Notes under the pieces: model-generated
Seen by the model: only the letters and a program-made list of their open reading frames with translations
Told to the model about the DNA's origin: nothing
Database searches by the model: none
Source: Sinorhizobium sojae CCBAU 05684
GTDB lineage: Bacteria > Pseudomonadota > Alphaproteobacteria > Rhizobiales > Rhizobiaceae
DNA: 64,000 nt
Assembly: GCF_002288525.1 (NCBI RefSeq)
Contig: NZ_CP023068.1
Coordinates: 1,302,001 to 1,366,000, forward strand
Direction: 5' to 3'
In this document: positions 35,646 through 44,812 of the stretch, piece by piece
Layout of the letters: the number at the start of each line of letters is the position of its first letter
Numbering within the stretch: the first letter of the stretch is position 1
Translations under genes and position numbers: made by a program

Positions 35646-36093
35646 AGCCCTTGCCCGCCGCCTTGATCATTGTCGCCGCGCGTCGGATGCCAAGCTGGTA
35701 TCCTTCTGTTCCAAGGCCGCAGATCACCCCGTCCGCGCGGTGAGAAACGAACGAATTGTGTCGGAAGCTTTCGCGCTTGTGCACATTGGAGATGTGGATC
35801 TCGATCACAGGCCCTTCAAATGTGTTCAGAGCGTCGAGAATGGCGAGTGAGGTATGGGTAAAGGCCGCAGGATTGATGACGATGCCCGCACCGTCCTCGC
35901 GCGCCTCATGAATCCAATCGATGATCTCGTATTCCCGGTTGCTCTGATGAAAGCGGATTTCATGGCCGAGTTCGGCTGCCAGTTTGCGGCAGTCCGCCTC
36001 CACGTCTGCGAGCGTTTCATGCCCGTAGATGTGCGGCTGGCGTTTGCCAAGCAGGTTGAGGTTTGGTCCATTGAGAACGTAGATCAGGCTCAT
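35644..36093 (-). CDS. aroQ: Type II 3-dehydroquinate dehydratase
   Basis: Interconverts 3-dehydroquinate and 3-dehydroshikimate. 149 residues, the standard length. The opening [17 protein letters not shown] holds the catalytic Arg and Tyr (with Gln where most homologues have Glu), [15 protein letters not shown] and [10 protein letters not shown] follow, and [17 protein letters not shown] carries the second catalytic His region. Type II enzymes can work in the catabolic direction. It lies in an operon with a shikimate/quinate dehydrogenase and an uptake system, which points to quinate or shikimate use rather than biosynthesis. Confidence 0.93.
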   Translation of the reverse strand: MSLIYVLNGPNLNLLGKRQPHIYGHETLADVEADCRKLAAELGHEIRFHQSNREYEIIDWIHEAREDGAGIVINPAAFTHTSLAILDALNTFEGPVIEIHISNVHKRESFRHNSFVSHRADGVICGLGTEGYQLGIRRAATMIKAAGKG

Positions 36094-36126
36094 GGCATAG
36101 TGTCCTTCTTGAGCACGTCGTCCTGG

Positions 36127-36495
36127 TCAGACGAACGCGATTGCTTGAACAGCAAAATCAGGGTCCGACTCGTAAAGATCTGCGCGCAAGCCGAGCCTTC
36201 CCCCTTCGAGAGCAGGCGCGGCGATCGCCCGCGCGGCCTCGAGAACGGCAGTGAGAAGCTTCTGCTTGGTCTCTGCAGTACGACCCGGTGCCATTCGCAC
36301 GATGATTTGGATGAAATGATTGTCGACATGCTCATCGCCCACGCAGGAGTATGTCGCCTCCCGCGCAAGCGTGCGCACGGCGGACGGTTTCACAAGGCCG
36401 CCATCGCGAACGCAGCGATGCACGGTGAGCGTCAGCCGGTCGATGGCCACATGCTCGCCTGCGCCCCGGCTATAATCGATGATGATATGCGGCAT
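36127..36495 (-). CDS. 5-carboxymethyl-2-hydroxymuconate isomerase-family tautomerase
   Basis: A 122-residue tautomerase-superfamily protein. The mature N-terminus is Pro2 (MPHIIIDYS), the catalytic base of the family. The CHMI-specific part includes EATYSCVGDEHVDNHFIQIIVRMAPGRT and the C-terminal ADLYESDPDFA. In homoprotocatechuate breakdown the enzyme isomerises the semialdehyde-derived muconate. GGGGAG precedes the ATG at 36495. It lies 14 bp after aroE. The longer open frame upstream overlaps aroE and is rejected. Confidence 0.88.
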   Translation of the reverse strand: MPHIIIDYSRGAGEHVAIDRLTLTVHRCVRDGGLVKPSAVRTLAREATYSCVGDEHVDNHFIQIIVRMAPGRTAETKQKLLTAVLEAARAIAAPALEGGRLGLRADLYESDPDFAVQAIAFV

Positions 36496-36509
36496 TTGGG
36501 ATCTCCCCA

Positions 36510-37370
36510 TCAAGCCGACAGGCGGCACAAGTCCATAAAGTGACGGGACATGCGCTCTGCGTCGGGTGCTATCCCGGTGAACAATTCGAAAGCCGCTGCT
36601 GCCTGGTAGACGGTCATGCCGCCGCCACGAAGGGTCCGGCAGCCTTTTCTTTCGGCGAGAGCAAGGAGCTCTGTGACGAGTGGCATATAGACGATGTCGG
36701 CGGCCCAATGCCGTGGCAGAAGCCATTCCGCGTCGATCGGCAAACCAGGATGGCTCTTCATACCCGTCGGCGTCGCGTGGATGAGGCCGTCCGCGGAGCG
36801 CAGGGCGCTGCCGACATCCGTCGTGGCACGAGCACAATCCCTTGAGAACCGATCGTTCAAATGCCCAGCCAAGGTTTCTGCCCGTTTCGATTCCTGGTCA
36901 AAGATCGATAATCTCTCAATACCGAGCTTGATTGCGGCATGCGCCACGGCGACACCGGCGCCGCCGGCGCCAAGCAGGACGGCATGCGACGTCGCGACGT
37001 CAGGAAGGCCGCGCTGGAAATTCTCGTAGAAACCGTACCAATCAGTGTTGTGGCCGATCCTCTCGCCGTTACGAAAGACCACGGTGTTGACCGCACCGAG
37101 CATCTCTGCATCCTCGGAAAGGCGATTGAGGTGGGCGATCACCGTCTGCTTGCACGGATGTGTAATGTTGCTCCCGGCAAAACCGCGCCGCTCTTCCTCG
37201 TCGAGGAGGTCCGGTAGCGCCGAGGCGCGAAGGCCTCGCTCGGCCAGATCGAGAAGCTCGTAACGGTAATCGAGGCCCTGGTGTCGAGCCTCCGTTTCGT
37301 GGAGGGCGGGCGACTTTGACATTTGGATGTCGGCACCGATCAGTCCCACGAGGAATTTCTTGTCGTGCAT
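36510..37370 (-). CDS. aroE: Shikimate/quinate dehydrogenase
   Basis: A 286-residue dehydrogenase. The shikimate-side motifs are present: MSKSPALHE, NITHPCKQ (catalytic Lys), AVNTVV and GHNTDWYGF (catalytic Asp). The cofactor loop is LLGAGGAGVAVAHAA. Beta-2 ends in IFDQESKRA rather than the NRT motif of NADP enzymes, so NAD+ and a catabolic role (quinate or shikimate oxidation) are inferred. It sits between the ABC ATPase and the CHMI gene in one minus-strand operon. Confidence 0.9.
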   Translation of the reverse strand: MHDKKFLVGLIGADIQMSKSPALHETEARHQGLDYRYELLDLAERGLRASALPDLLDEEERRGFAGSNITHPCKQTVIAHLNRLSEDAEMLGAVNTVVFRNGERIGHNTDWYGFYENFQRGLPDVATSHAVLLGAGGAGVAVAHAAIKLGIERLSIFDQESKRAETLAGHLNDRFSRDCARATTDVGSALRSADGLIHATPTGMKSHPGLPIDAEWLLPRHWAADIVYMPLVTELLALAERKGCRTLRGGGMTVYQAAAAFELFTGIAPDAERMSRHFMDLCRLSA

Positions 37371-37387
37371 TGCATCGCTTTCGAACG

Positions 37388-38161
37388 TCAGTGGTGGGCC
37401 AGGATTTCGCCGAGGAAGGTTTTCGTGCGTTGGTGCTTGGGAGACTTGAAGAAGACCTCCGGTTCGGCCTCTTCGACGATTTCTCCGGAGGCCATGAAGA
37501 TGACGCGATCAGCGACCTGACGGGCAAACCCCATTTCGTGCGTGACACAGATCATCGTCATGCCGTCACGGGCGAGCCCGATCATGGTGTCGAGCACCTC
37601 CTTCACCATTTCAGGATCGAGGGCAGAGGTCGGTTCGTCGAAGAGCATGACCTTCGGCTCCATGCAGAGCGCGCGAGCGATGGCAACGCGTTGCTGTTGT
37701 CCGCCGGATAGCTGCGCAGGATACTTTTCCGCCTGATCCAGGATTCGAACGCGCTCGAGATATTTTCGAGCCAGTCGCTCTGCGTCAGTGTGGCTTGTGC
37801 CTCGAACACGCATCGGGGCGAGTGTACAGTTCTGAAGTACGGTCATGTGCGGGAAGAGATTGAAGCTCTGGAAGACCATTCCCACCTCGCGACGTATCGC
37901 ATCGACGGATTTGGTGCTTCCGTCCAGTACCTGACCCTCGACGACGATCTTGCCGTCCTCGATCGTTTCGAGGGCGTTGATGCAGCGGATTAACGTTGAT
38001 TTCCCGGAGCCTGACGGCCCGCAGAGGACGATTTTTTCGCCCTTGCGAACCGACAGACTGATGGATTTCAAGGCATGGAAAGCGCCGTACCACTTCTGCA
38101 CGTCCTCAAGGGAAATCAGCGTCGATTGATCGTTTGCGGAATTGAGCACGGAACTCTCCAT
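37388..38161 (-). CDS. Polar amino acid-type ABC transporter ATP-binding protein
   Basis: A 257-residue GlnQ/HisP-type ATPase: Walker [10 protein letters not shown], signature [16 protein letters not shown], Walker [15 protein letters not shown] and switch CVTHEMGFA. It energises the two permeases at 39138 and 39798. The ATG at 38161 is the usual family start; an 18-codon upstream extension runs into the RIME-like repeat and is rejected. A 110-bp gap holding that repeat separates it from the binding-protein gene. In this catabolic cluster the ligand may be a hydroaromatic or aromatic acid rather than an amino acid. Confidence 0.92.
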   Translation of the reverse strand: MESSVLNSANDQSTLISLEDVQKWYGAFHALKSISLSVRKGEKIVLCGPSGSGKSTLIRCINALETIEDGKIVVEGQVLDGSTKSVDAIRREVGMVFQSFNLFPHMTVLQNCTLAPMRVRGTSHTDAERLARKYLERVRILDQAEKYPAQLSGGQQQRVAIARALCMEPKVMLFDEPTSALDPEMVKEVLDTMIGLARDGMTMICVTHEMGFARQVADRVIFMASGEIVEEAEPEVFFKSPKHQRTKTFLGEILAHH

Positions 38162-38168
38162 ATGGGGC

Positions 38169-38275
38169 TTTAGAGCATGATCCGACCGGAGTGAAACGAG
38201 GATCGATAAGATCATGCGTCAGAAAGAAAGCGTTAGAGCGCCGATCTGATCCAGTCAGATCGACACGCGCTCTAA
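38169..38275. repeat. RIME-like rhizobial intergenic mosaic element
   Basis: A 107-bp element with two palindromes. The first pairs GCATGATC (38175-38182) with GATCATGC (38210-38217). The second pairs TTAGAGCGC-CGATCTGA (38233-38249) with TCAGATCG-acac-GCGCTCTAA (38255-38275) around a 5-base loop. The sequence type (AGAGCATGATCC...) and two-hairpin layout match the rhizobial RIME1 family. It overlaps the binding-protein stop codon and separates it from the ATPase gene, where it may limit read-through or protect the upstream mRNA. Confidence 0.75.
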
Positions 38276-39096
38276 TTGACGGTGAACGGGATGTTCGGAA
38301 TGGATTCAGGGAACTGCGGCAAATCGATCGCCATCCACTTCTTCGTGATGGCGGCGAGCTCACCATTGGCCTTGATCTTGTCGATGAAGGCGTTGACGGC
38401 TTCGTTCCAGTCCTTCTCGCCGAGCCGGGTCCCGACGCCGTTGTAGGTCGTCAGAAAGTTAATCTTGGGCTCATAGGTGCCGGGACTCGCCGCGTCCAGA
38501 CGCTGGCCATAGAACTGGTTGCCGCCAATTGCCTTTACCTGTCCGGAGATGAGCGCCTGGATGGTTGCGGCGTCGTCATCAAAGCGGCGAACCGTTGCGG
38601 TGGACCCGACGGCGTCCGTTACTGCCTTATCCTGCGAACTGGACTTCGGAACGCCGATCTCCCATCCCGCAACGTCTTCAGGCTTCGTAACCGTGTCGGA
38701 CTTCGCGGCATAAAGCGAAATCGCGTTGGCGGCGTAGGGCTTGCTGTATTGAATCGATTTCGCGCGTTCTTCCGTCATCGCCATCGTTGCGAACAGGATG
38801 TCGACTTTGCCGGTCGTAAGCGCCGGAATTCGGTTGGCAACGGCGAGCGGCTGGAATTGAACCTTCACGCCTAATTCCTTGGCAAAAAGGTTGGCGACGT
38901 CAGCGTCGAAGCCGTCCTGCACGCCGCTTGTGTTGACGAACCCCCATGGGGCATTGTCGCCCTGGATGCCGACCACAAGCGTGCCCTTTGCCTTGATTTC
39001 CTCCACACTTGCCGCAGAGGCGGTGGCAGCGCCAACGGTAGCGAAGGCAACGGTTGCCAGTGCAAGTCCGAGAAAATTCCTACGATTGTTATGCAT
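38272..39096 (-). CDS. Polar amino acid-type ABC transporter substrate-binding protein
   Basis: A 274-residue periplasmic family 3 binding protein with a signal peptide (cleavage near ASA-AS at about residue 28). Family features are GTLVVGIQGDNAPWGFVN, DGFDADVANLFAKELG, PALTTGKVDILFATMAMTEER and the C-terminal DWNEAVNAFIDKIKANGEL. A GAGGAGGAG site supports ATG 39096 over the longer frame. It is the first metabolite-contacting part of the transporter. The ligand is probably an acid feeding the aroE/aroQ enzymes, by context only. Confidence 0.92.
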   Translation of the reverse strand: MHNNRRNFLGLALATVAFATVGAATASAASVEEIKAKGTLVVGIQGDNAPWGFVNTSGVQDGFDADVANLFAKELGVKVQFQPLAVANRIPALTTGKVDILFATMAMTEERAKSIQYSKPYAANAISLYAAKSDTVTKPEDVAGWEIGVPKSSSQDKAVTDAVGSTATVRRFDDDAATIQALISGQVKAIGGNQFYGQRLDAASPGTYEPKINFLTTYNGVGTRLGEKDWNEAVNAFIDKIKANGELAAITKKWMAIDLPQFPESIPNIPFTVN

Positions 39097-39137
39097 GCTT
39101 ATTCTCCTCCTCAAGAGTTTTGCTTCGAGCGAAGCGA

Positions 39138-39788
39138 TTAGCGGGCAGCTTTCGCCATCCGTTTTTCGAGGCCACTTCCGGCATGGGAGAGCGGCCAGCA
39201 AATGATGAAGTAGATTGCGCCGACGATCCCGAAGACGAGCAGCGGACGATAGGTCTGGTTTGAAATGATCTGGCCGGCGCGAGTGAGTTCAATGAAGCCG
39301 ACGATTGCTGCCAGCGACGTGCCCTTGATGAGCTGGACAAGGAAGCCGATCGTGGCCGGCATCGAGATTTTCAGGGCCTGCGGCAGGATGACGTCTTTCA
39401 TCCGCGAGACATAATGCAGACCGAGGGCGTTGGCGGCTTCCGTCTGGCCCTTCGGCACTGCCTCGATGGAGCCGCGCCAGATCTCTCCCAGGAAAGCACT
39501 GGCATGGAGCGTGAAGGCGATTGCGACCGCGATCCACGCATTGACCTCGATGCCCAACAGCGCAACGCCGTAATAGACAACGAAGAGCTGCATCAGAAGG
39601 GGCGTGCCCTGGAAGACGCCGATATAGCCTGCGGTGATCCTCCGGGCGGCCTTCGTCTTCGAGGTGCGCAGCAGCGCGATCAGGATTCCGAATATCCCCC
39701 CACCGATGAAGCCCACGATCGCGAGCAGCACGGTCCACTTCAAACCCTGCATCAAAAAGAAGAATTCATTTTCGCCGATGGGACCCAT
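39138..39788 (-). CDS. Polar amino acid-type ABC transporter permease
   Basis: A 216-residue HisM/GlnP-family permease with about five transmembrane segments. It has the family opening (MQGLKWTVLLAIVGFIGGGIFG), GYIGVFQGTPLLMQLFVVYYG and the cytoplasmic EAA loop ANALGLHYVSRMKDVILPQALK. It lies 10 bp downstream of its partner permease. Confidence 0.92.
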   Translation of the reverse strand: MGPIGENEFFFLMQGLKWTVLLAIVGFIGGGIFGILIALLRTSKTKAARRITAGYIGVFQGTPLLMQLFVVYYGVALLGIEVNAWIAVAIAFTLHASAFLGEIWRGSIEAVPKGQTEAANALGLHYVSRMKDVILPQALKISMPATIGFLVQLIKGTSLAAIVGFIELTRAGQIISNQTYRPLLVFGIVGAIYFIICWPLSHAGSGLEKRMAKAAR

Positions 39789-39797
39789 GGCTGCCTC

Positions 39798-40466
39798 CTA
39801 TCGCGTCGGGTAGTTGAAGTAGTGGCGAGAAATGAGGGCAAAGAGGCCCATCATCAGGGTCGAGATAACCAGATAGATAGCCGTCACCGTGAAATAGACT
39901 TCGAAGCTGCGGAAGGTGTCAGACTCAATGCGCTGAGCGGCCGAGGTCAGTTCGTAGGCGGCTATTGACGTGCAGACAGACGTTGTCAGTGTCAGCATGA
40001 TGAACTGGCTTGTGAGCGAGGGATATATCGCCCGCAGCGCCGGCTTGAGCACGATGAGCCGGAAGACGTCCGCCTTGTACAGTCCAAGTGCGAAACCTGC
40101 CTCGATCTGGCCGCGCGACACGCTCTCGACCCCACCTCGGATAATCTCGATTGCGTACGCCCCACCATTGATGCCGAGGGCAATGATTGCCGTAACGGTC
40201 GGATTGAGGCGAATGCCCATGAGAGGAAGCGCAAAATATATGAAGAAGATCTGCACCAGGAATGGCGTATTACGCACGACCTCGACGAAGACCATCACGA
40301 GAGTGCGCGTGATCTCGCTCTTGGAAGTCCTTGCAACAACGCCCAGGAGTCCGATCACGAGTGCGAGAAGCATCCCAGCCAACGCAAGGCCAAGCGTTCC
40401 AAGCGAACCCCATAGCAATTCCGGGGCGCGGTCGAGGACCGCACCGAAATCAAGCGTATAAGTCAT
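39798..40466 (-). CDS. Polar amino acid-type ABC transporter permease, second subunit
   Basis: A 222-residue partner permease: VFVEVVRNTPFLVQIFFIYF in the second segment and the EAA-like loop ALGLYKADVFRLIVLKPALR. It forms a heterodimeric pore with the neighbouring permease. It is 46 bp after the TIM-barrel gene in the same operon. Confidence 0.92.
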   Translation of the reverse strand: MTYTLDFGAVLDRAPELLWGSLGTLGLALAGMLLALVIGLLGVVARTSKSEITRTLVMVFVEVVRNTPFLVQIFFIYFALPLMGIRLNPTVTAIIALGINGGAYAIEIIRGGVESVSRGQIEAGFALGLYKADVFRLIVLKPALRAIYPSLTSQFIMLTLTTSVCTSIAAYELTSAAQRIESDTFRSFEVYFTVTAIYLVISTLMMGLFALISRHYFNYPTR

Positions 40467-40512
40467 GTATGACTTCCTCCCTCCGACCGGCCTACGCCGG
40501 GTCGGCGCCGGA

Positions 40513-41334
40513 TCAATGATCCGGTTTCAAAATCCGCAGTACGCTTTCATGCAGATGTTTTAGATGTGCCTCCGGGTCCACCGGCCCGACGAGTGGCACT
40601 TCAACCGAGATAGCGGCGCCGTATTCGGTTGCCGCCCAGAGGTCCTTCAGCGGCAATTCGCCTTCTCCAGGCGCGAGCCTACCGCTTCTTGCCTCGGCGA
40701 TCATTGCGTCCGATGTTTTGGGAGCAGGCCCGCGGACGTCGCAAAGCTGGAGGTGTTTTACCTTATCTGCATGTCCGCGAAGCTCGTCGATGGAGGCGCC
40801 GTTTCGAAAGAAGTGAATCCCGTCAACGAGGGCACCGGCGTTCTCTGCTCCACAGGAATTCACGACCGAAACGCTGTCGCCAAAGGTTCTTACCGTCCGC
40901 CAGCCCATGTTTTCGATGTCGACTGACATGCCATATAGCGCCGCCAAGGCGCAAAACTCCGAGAGGTTCGTAGCAAGACGGCCGCCGTCTCGATCATCGC
41001 CGCAAACACTCAGCCGGCGCGCCCCTATGTTCGCAGCCGCTGCCACGGTCGCCTCATGTGAGGCCGCAACGAAGTTCTCGTCAATCACGAAGAACTCGAT
41101 ATCGAACACCTTGATGCCTTCGCCATCGGCAACTGTCTTGAACTCCTGGGCATTCTGGCTGCCCACCGGCAACTCGTAGAAAGGGGCTCCGGAAAAGGCG
41201 GGGTGCAGACGCAGACCTATCGACGCAAAACCCGACCGAGCAGCTATCACGGCGAATTCCTTGGGCGGCAGCGCGATGGATGAAAAATGCGCCACGCCCA
41301 GCTCAAGCCCCGGTCTTGGCGTCGCGACGGTCAT
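40513..41334 (-). CDS. TIM-barrel sugar phosphate isomerase/epimerase-like enzyme, candidate 3-dehydroshikimate dehydratase
   Basis: A 273-residue AP-endonuclease-2-like TIM barrel. Metal-site motifs are visible: Glu in FDIEFFVIDE, Glu in SVDIENMGW, DGIHFFRNGA, His in VKHLQLCD and Glu in ISVEVPLVG. Single-domain proteins of this fold include IolE/hydroxypyruvate isomerases and 3-dehydroshikimate dehydratases (QuiC, AsbF). Next to aroQ and aroE the latter would turn dehydroshikimate into protocatechuate, which is inference from context. Its ATG overlaps the GntR stop (TGATG); the longer frame is rejected. Confidence 0.8.
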   Translation of the reverse strand: MTVATPRPGLELGVAHFSSIALPPKEFAVIAARSGFASIGLRLHPAFSGAPFYELPVGSQNAQEFKTVADGEGIKVFDIEFFVIDENFVAASHEATVAAAANIGARRLSVCGDDRDGGRLATNLSEFCALAALYGMSVDIENMGWRTVRTFGDSVSVVNSCGAENAGALVDGIHFFRNGASIDELRGHADKVKHLQLCDVRGPAPKTSDAMIAEARSGRLAPGEGELPLKDLWAATEYGAAISVEVPLVGPVDPEAHLKHLHESVLRILKPDH

Positions 41335-42071
41335 CACAAGATCCCCTTTGTCGCCAGGTGTTTGCGCAGATTGGTTCCCGTGCGGTGAATATGCTGACGC
41401 AACATGTCGCACGCATAGTCCAGATCCCGCGCGACGGCTCCCTGAGCAATCTCACTGTGCTCCTGGCTGACGTTGCGGTCACCCGACGTGCGAGTCAGAA
41501 ACACCCGGCGATACCGGTCGTTGAGATTAAGAAGCAATCTGCAGAAATGGAGCAGGATCGGCTTCCCGCAGCCAGATATGAGTGTCAGATGAAATTCGCG
41601 GTGAAGCTCTTCCCAGCGCTCCAGCGTCTCCGGCCGAGCCGCGTCACGCTCGGTGCGGTTAAGGCGATGCAGCGCGCGCATGACGTTGCCCTCCCACTCC
41701 ACATCGCCGAGCCGCATCGACTCGCGAAGCGCGAAGACTTCAAATTCTTCGCGCAGGGTGGTGATCTCTTCGAGATTGGCCAAGGAAATTGATGAAACGC
41801 GGTAGCCGCGATTGTCCTCGAACTCTACTAGACCGTCCGATATCAACCGCGCCAACCCTTCTCGCAGCGGGCTGAGGCTTACGTTGAACGTCTTGCGCGC
41901 CTTGTCGAGATTGATCTTGCTGCCGGCCTGAAGCTCGCCGGAGATGATCGCCTCACGAAGGCGGGATGCAAGCTGGCTCCCAATTGTGTTTTTGCCATCA
42001 TCGAGAAAGCCAGAAGACGATGGAGCATCTTCTGTCGTCGGAGCAAATGCGCCGTCGTCATCCGGTACCAT
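41334..42071 (-). CDS. GntR-family regulator, FCD subfamily
   Basis: A 245-residue regulator. An acidic, Ser-rich 25-residue lead precedes the winged helix (GSQLASRLREAIISGELQAGSKINLDKARKTFNVSLSPLREGLARL). The FCD domain includes EELHREFHLTLISGCGKP and the closing His-x3-His-type segment. GGGAGGAA lies just before the ATG. It heads the minus-strand operon and is divergent from the dioxygenase operon; the GATAATCGATTATC palindrome at 42279 is its likely site, so it probably controls both. Confidence 0.9.
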   Translation of the reverse strand: MVPDDDGAFAPTTEDAPSSSGFLDDGKNTIGSQLASRLREAIISGELQAGSKINLDKARKTFNVSLSPLREGLARLISDGLVEFEDNRGYRVSSISLANLEEITTLREEFEVFALRESMRLGDVEWEGNVMRALHRLNRTERDAARPETLERWEELHREFHLTLISGCGKPILLHFCRLLLNLNDRYRRVFLTRTSGDRNVSQEHSEIAQGAVARDLDYACDMLRQHIHRTGTNLRKHLATKGIL

Positions 42072-42273
42072 TGTTCCTCCCAAGGCTCCCCAACTGGTTG
42101 TCGATGATCGATACAATAAACGATTATTCGTGTCAACTTCAGAGCGCTGAAATCTGCACAAAGTTAAGCCTCAGCTCCCTCTCCGCAAGCGGTATGTAAC
42201 TTAAATCAACACGTTACATTCCGCCATCCTGTTTCATTTGGCTTATTGGCGCCGCGAGAATGTTCGGCGGCCT

Positions 42274-42300
42274 TGACAGATAATCGATTATCCTGATAGT
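42274..42300 (+). promoter_or_regulatory. Promoter with perfect 14-bp palindrome, candidate GntR/FCD operator
   Basis: TTGACA at 42274-42279 is followed by GATAATCGATTATC at 42279-42292 and a GATAGT-like -10 about 15-17 bp on. The palindrome fills the spacer, where a bound repressor would block polymerase. A weaker relative, AATAAACGATTATT, lies about 160 bp upstream near the divergent GntR start. Confidence 0.65.
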
Positions 42301-42324
42301 CGGGGAAATCGGGAGGTAGCCCAC

Positions 42325-43218
42325 ATGGTGATCAAAACTGAAAGCGATCTGACGCCAGCCGTTCTCGCTGCGATGAATCGCACTGAAGACCCCCGCCTGC
42401 GAGAAATCCTTGTCGCGATGGTCAAGCATCTTCATGCCTTCGTGCGCGACGTTCGACTGACCGAGGTCGAATTTCGGGAGGCGACAGCCATTCTGAACGA
42501 GATCGGGAAGCTGCATACCGATCACCACAACGAGTTTGTGCTGATGGCCGGTTCTCTTGGCGTGTCTTCACTTGTCTGCCTGCTGAACAATGGCGACAGA
42601 GGACAGACTGAGACCTCCCAGTCGCTGTTGGGCCCATTCTGGCGCCTCAACTCTCCGCGTGTCGAAAATGGCGGGTCGATCATCCGATCCGAGACGCCGG
42701 GCACTCCCTTGTTCGTGCACGCCAAGGTCGTTGACCGCGACGGTAAGCCAATCGCCGGCGCCGAAGTGGATGTGTGGCATGCATCTCCCGTCGGTCTTTA
42801 TGAAAACCAGGACCCGGACCAGGCCGAGATGAACTTGCGCGGTAAATTCATGACCGACGAGCAAGGTCGGTTCTGGTTCAGGACCGTCAAGATGGTCGGG
42901 TATCCGATACCGGTCGACGGCGTAGTCGGACGCCTGCTCAAAGTTCAGGGACGCCATCCGTACCGACCAGCGCACCTGCACGCACTGATCTTCAAGCACG
43001 GATACAAGACGCTGATTTCCCAGGTCTTCGACCCCAGCGACCCGAACATCGACTCCGATGTTCAGTTCGGTGTCACGGCAGCGCTGATCGGCGACTTCAT
43101 TCGTCATGAGGAGCCCCATCCGACCGAAACGGATATTCCTGGTCCCTGGTTCTCGCTCGACTACACCTATGTCATGGAGCCCGGCGAAGCCGTTTTGCCG
43201 CGTCCCCCGATCAAATAA
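42325..43218 (+). CDS. Intradiol ring-cleavage dioxygenase (hydroxyquinol/catechol 1,2-dioxygenase type)
   Basis: A 297-residue non-haem Fe(III) dioxygenase that would open an ortho-dihydroxy ring between the hydroxyls. The N-terminal helical domain of the dimeric catechol/hydroxyquinol group is present (residues 20-85). All four iron ligands fit: Tyr159 in VWHASPVGLY, Tyr193 in GYPIPVDG, and His217 and His219 in RPAHLH. SLLGPFWR and the length favour hydroxyquinol-type enzymes. GGGAGG lies nine bases before the ATG. It leads the plus-strand operon opposite the GntR gene. Confidence 0.92.
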   Translation: MVIKTESDLTPAVLAAMNRTEDPRLREILVAMVKHLHAFVRDVRLTEVEFREATAILNEIGKLHTDHHNEFVLMAGSLGVSSLVCLLNNGDRGQTETSQSLLGPFWRLNSPRVENGGSIIRSETPGTPLFVHAKVVDRDGKPIAGAEVDVWHASPVGLYENQDPDQAEMNLRGKFMTDEQGRFWFRTVKMVGYPIPVDGVVGRLLKVQGRHPYRPAHLHALIFKHGYKTLISQVFDPSDPNIDSDVQFGVTAALIGDFIRHEEPHPTETDIPGPWFSLDYTYVMEPGEAVLPRPPIK

Positions 43219-43242
43219 ATCACGATCAGCAGAGCAAACGAT

Positions 43243-44025
43243 ATGATCACCGAAGAAGAACGCCGGGCCGCGGCAGACGCGCTGCTCAAAGCTGAAATCG
43301 AGCGCAAGCCGATCATACAGCCTAGCGAGACCTACTCGAACCTTGAACTCGAGGACGCCTACCGAATTCAGGCTTTGTGGGCGGAGGCGAGGGTAGCCAA
43401 GGGCGCACGGATCGTCGGGCATAAGATTGGCCTGACGTCACGCGCAATGCAGATGGCGTCGAAGATGACGGAGCCGGACTACGGCTGCATTCTTGACGAT
43501 GCGCTTTACAATGACGGAGCGCAGATCAGGGCTGACTTGTTTATCAAGCCGCGCCTCGAGGTCGAGCTGGCCTTTGTTATGGGTGAGGATCTCGTCGGGC
43601 CCGGCACCAGGATCTATGACGTCATGCGTGCGACCGAGTTCGTTGTCCCGGCGCTCGAGATTATCGACTACCGGACCGAAGTCCCTCGAGCGATCACCGA
43701 TACCATTGCGGACAACGCGGCTTTCGGCGCCCTCGTCGTGGGTGGCCGTATAATTCGCCCGATGGACATTGATATACGTTGGGTCGGAGCGACTCTTTCC
43801 AAGAACGGCATCATCGAGGAGTCGGGCGTGTCGGCGGCGATCATGGGACATCCGGCAGCCGGCATCGCGTGGCTGGTCAACAAACTTCATGCTGTGGGCG
43901 GTGGCCTGAAGAAGGGACAAATAGTCCTGGCCGGCTCCTTCACGCGTCCTGTCGATATCGCGAAAGGTGATGTCATTCAGGCCGACTATGGCCCTGTTGG
44001 CTCCATCGGCGTGTCGTTCGTGTGA
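43243..44025 (+). CDS. 2-keto-4-pentenoate hydratase / HpaH-type hydratase-decarboxylase family
   Basis: A 260-residue FAH-fold enzyme of the MhpD/HpaH group: [43 protein letters not shown] (metal Glu residues) and [11 protein letters not shown]. HpaH adds water to 2-oxohept-4-ene-1,7-dioate in homoprotocatechuate catabolism; related enzymes decarboxylate 4-oxalocrotonate. Followed by an HpaI-type aldolase, the hydratase role is more likely. It starts 24 bp after the dioxygenase stop. Confidence 0.88.
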   Translation: MITEEERRAAADALLKAEIERKPIIQPSETYSNLELEDAYRIQALWAEARVAKGARIVGHKIGLTSRAMQMASKMTEPDYGCILDDALYNDGAQIRADLFIKPRLEVELAFVMGEDLVGPGTRIYDVMRATEFVVPALEIIDYRTEVPRAITDTIADNAAFGALVVGGRIIRPMDIDIRWVGATLSKNGIIEESGVSAAIMGHPAAGIAWLVNKLHAVGGGLKKGQIVLAGSFTRPVDIAKGDVIQADYGPVGSIGVSFV

Positions 44026-44033
44026 GGTGCTCG

Positions 44034-44807
44034 ATGGAACATCCTGTCAATCGGTTCAAGCAGAAGCTTCTTGCTGGTCAAAGTCAGATCGGCTTGTGGT
44101 GTGGCCTGCCGGGAAACTACGCCGCGGAAATCGTCGCGCCTTCAGGTTTCGATTGGCTCCTGTTCGACACGGAACATTCTCCAGGTGACGTTCTAACCGT
44201 CCTGCCACAATTGCAAGCGGTCGCACCATACGACGTTTCCGCAGTCGTCCGCCCGGCCAGCAACGACCCCGTTCTCATCAAACGTTTCCTGGATATCGGC
44301 GTTCAGACACTGCTCATTCCCTACGTTCAGAACGCGGAAGAGGCGAAAGCCGCAGCCGCGGCAGTGCGATATCCTCCGGATGGAATTCGTGGTGTTTCGG
44401 CCCTGACGCGCGCCACTCGGTTCGGCCGAGTTGCGAACTATGCGCAAAATGCGGAACGGGAAATCTGCCTGTTGCTGCAAGTTGAGACGCGGGAAGCGCT
44501 TGGCAACCTCGAGTCGATTGCGTCGGTAGAGGGAGTGGATGGCGTATTCGTAGGACCGGCAGACCTGGCTGCGAGTTTCGGACACAGGGGCCAACCGAGC
44601 CACCCCGAGGTGGTCGATGCCATTATCGACGCGATTGAACGGCTGAAAGCGTTGGGCAAGCCCGCGGGCATTCTTACCCCGGATGAGACGTTCGCGGCAC
44701 GGTGCCTCTCGCTGGGAACGCTGTTTACTGCTGTTGGTGTCGATGTCGCTGTTCTGGCAAGGGGATCGGAAGCACTCGCGGCACGATTTGCATCTCAGGG
44801 AGCGTGA
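44034..44807 (+). CDS. HpaI/HpcH-family 4-hydroxy-2-oxo acid aldolase
   Basis: A 257-residue class II pyruvate aldolase. The family marks are [30 protein letters not shown] (His base), [12 protein letters not shown] and [16 protein letters not shown] with the metal-binding Glu/Asp between. It would split a 4-hydroxy-2-oxo diacid into pyruvate and a semialdehyde. GAGG lies before ATG 44034, which overlaps nothing; a GTG at 44022 overlapping the hydratase stop is the alternative. Confidence 0.9.
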   Translation: MEHPVNRFKQKLLAGQSQIGLWCGLPGNYAAEIVAPSGFDWLLFDTEHSPGDVLTVLPQLQAVAPYDVSAVVRPASNDPVLIKRFLDIGVQTLLIPYVQNAEEAKAAAAAVRYPPDGIRGVSALTRATRFGRVANYAQNAEREICLLLQVETREALGNLESIASVEGVDGVFVGPADLAASFGHRGQPSHPEVVDAIIDAIERLKALGKPAGILTPDETFAARCLSLGTLFTAVGVDVAVLARGSEALAARFASQGA

Positions 44808-44812
44808 CCGCA

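Noticed and set aside
36496..36837. Long N-terminal extension of the CHMI gene
   Set aside because: It overlaps aroE out of frame and would bury the catalytic N-terminal proline, which must follow the start Met.
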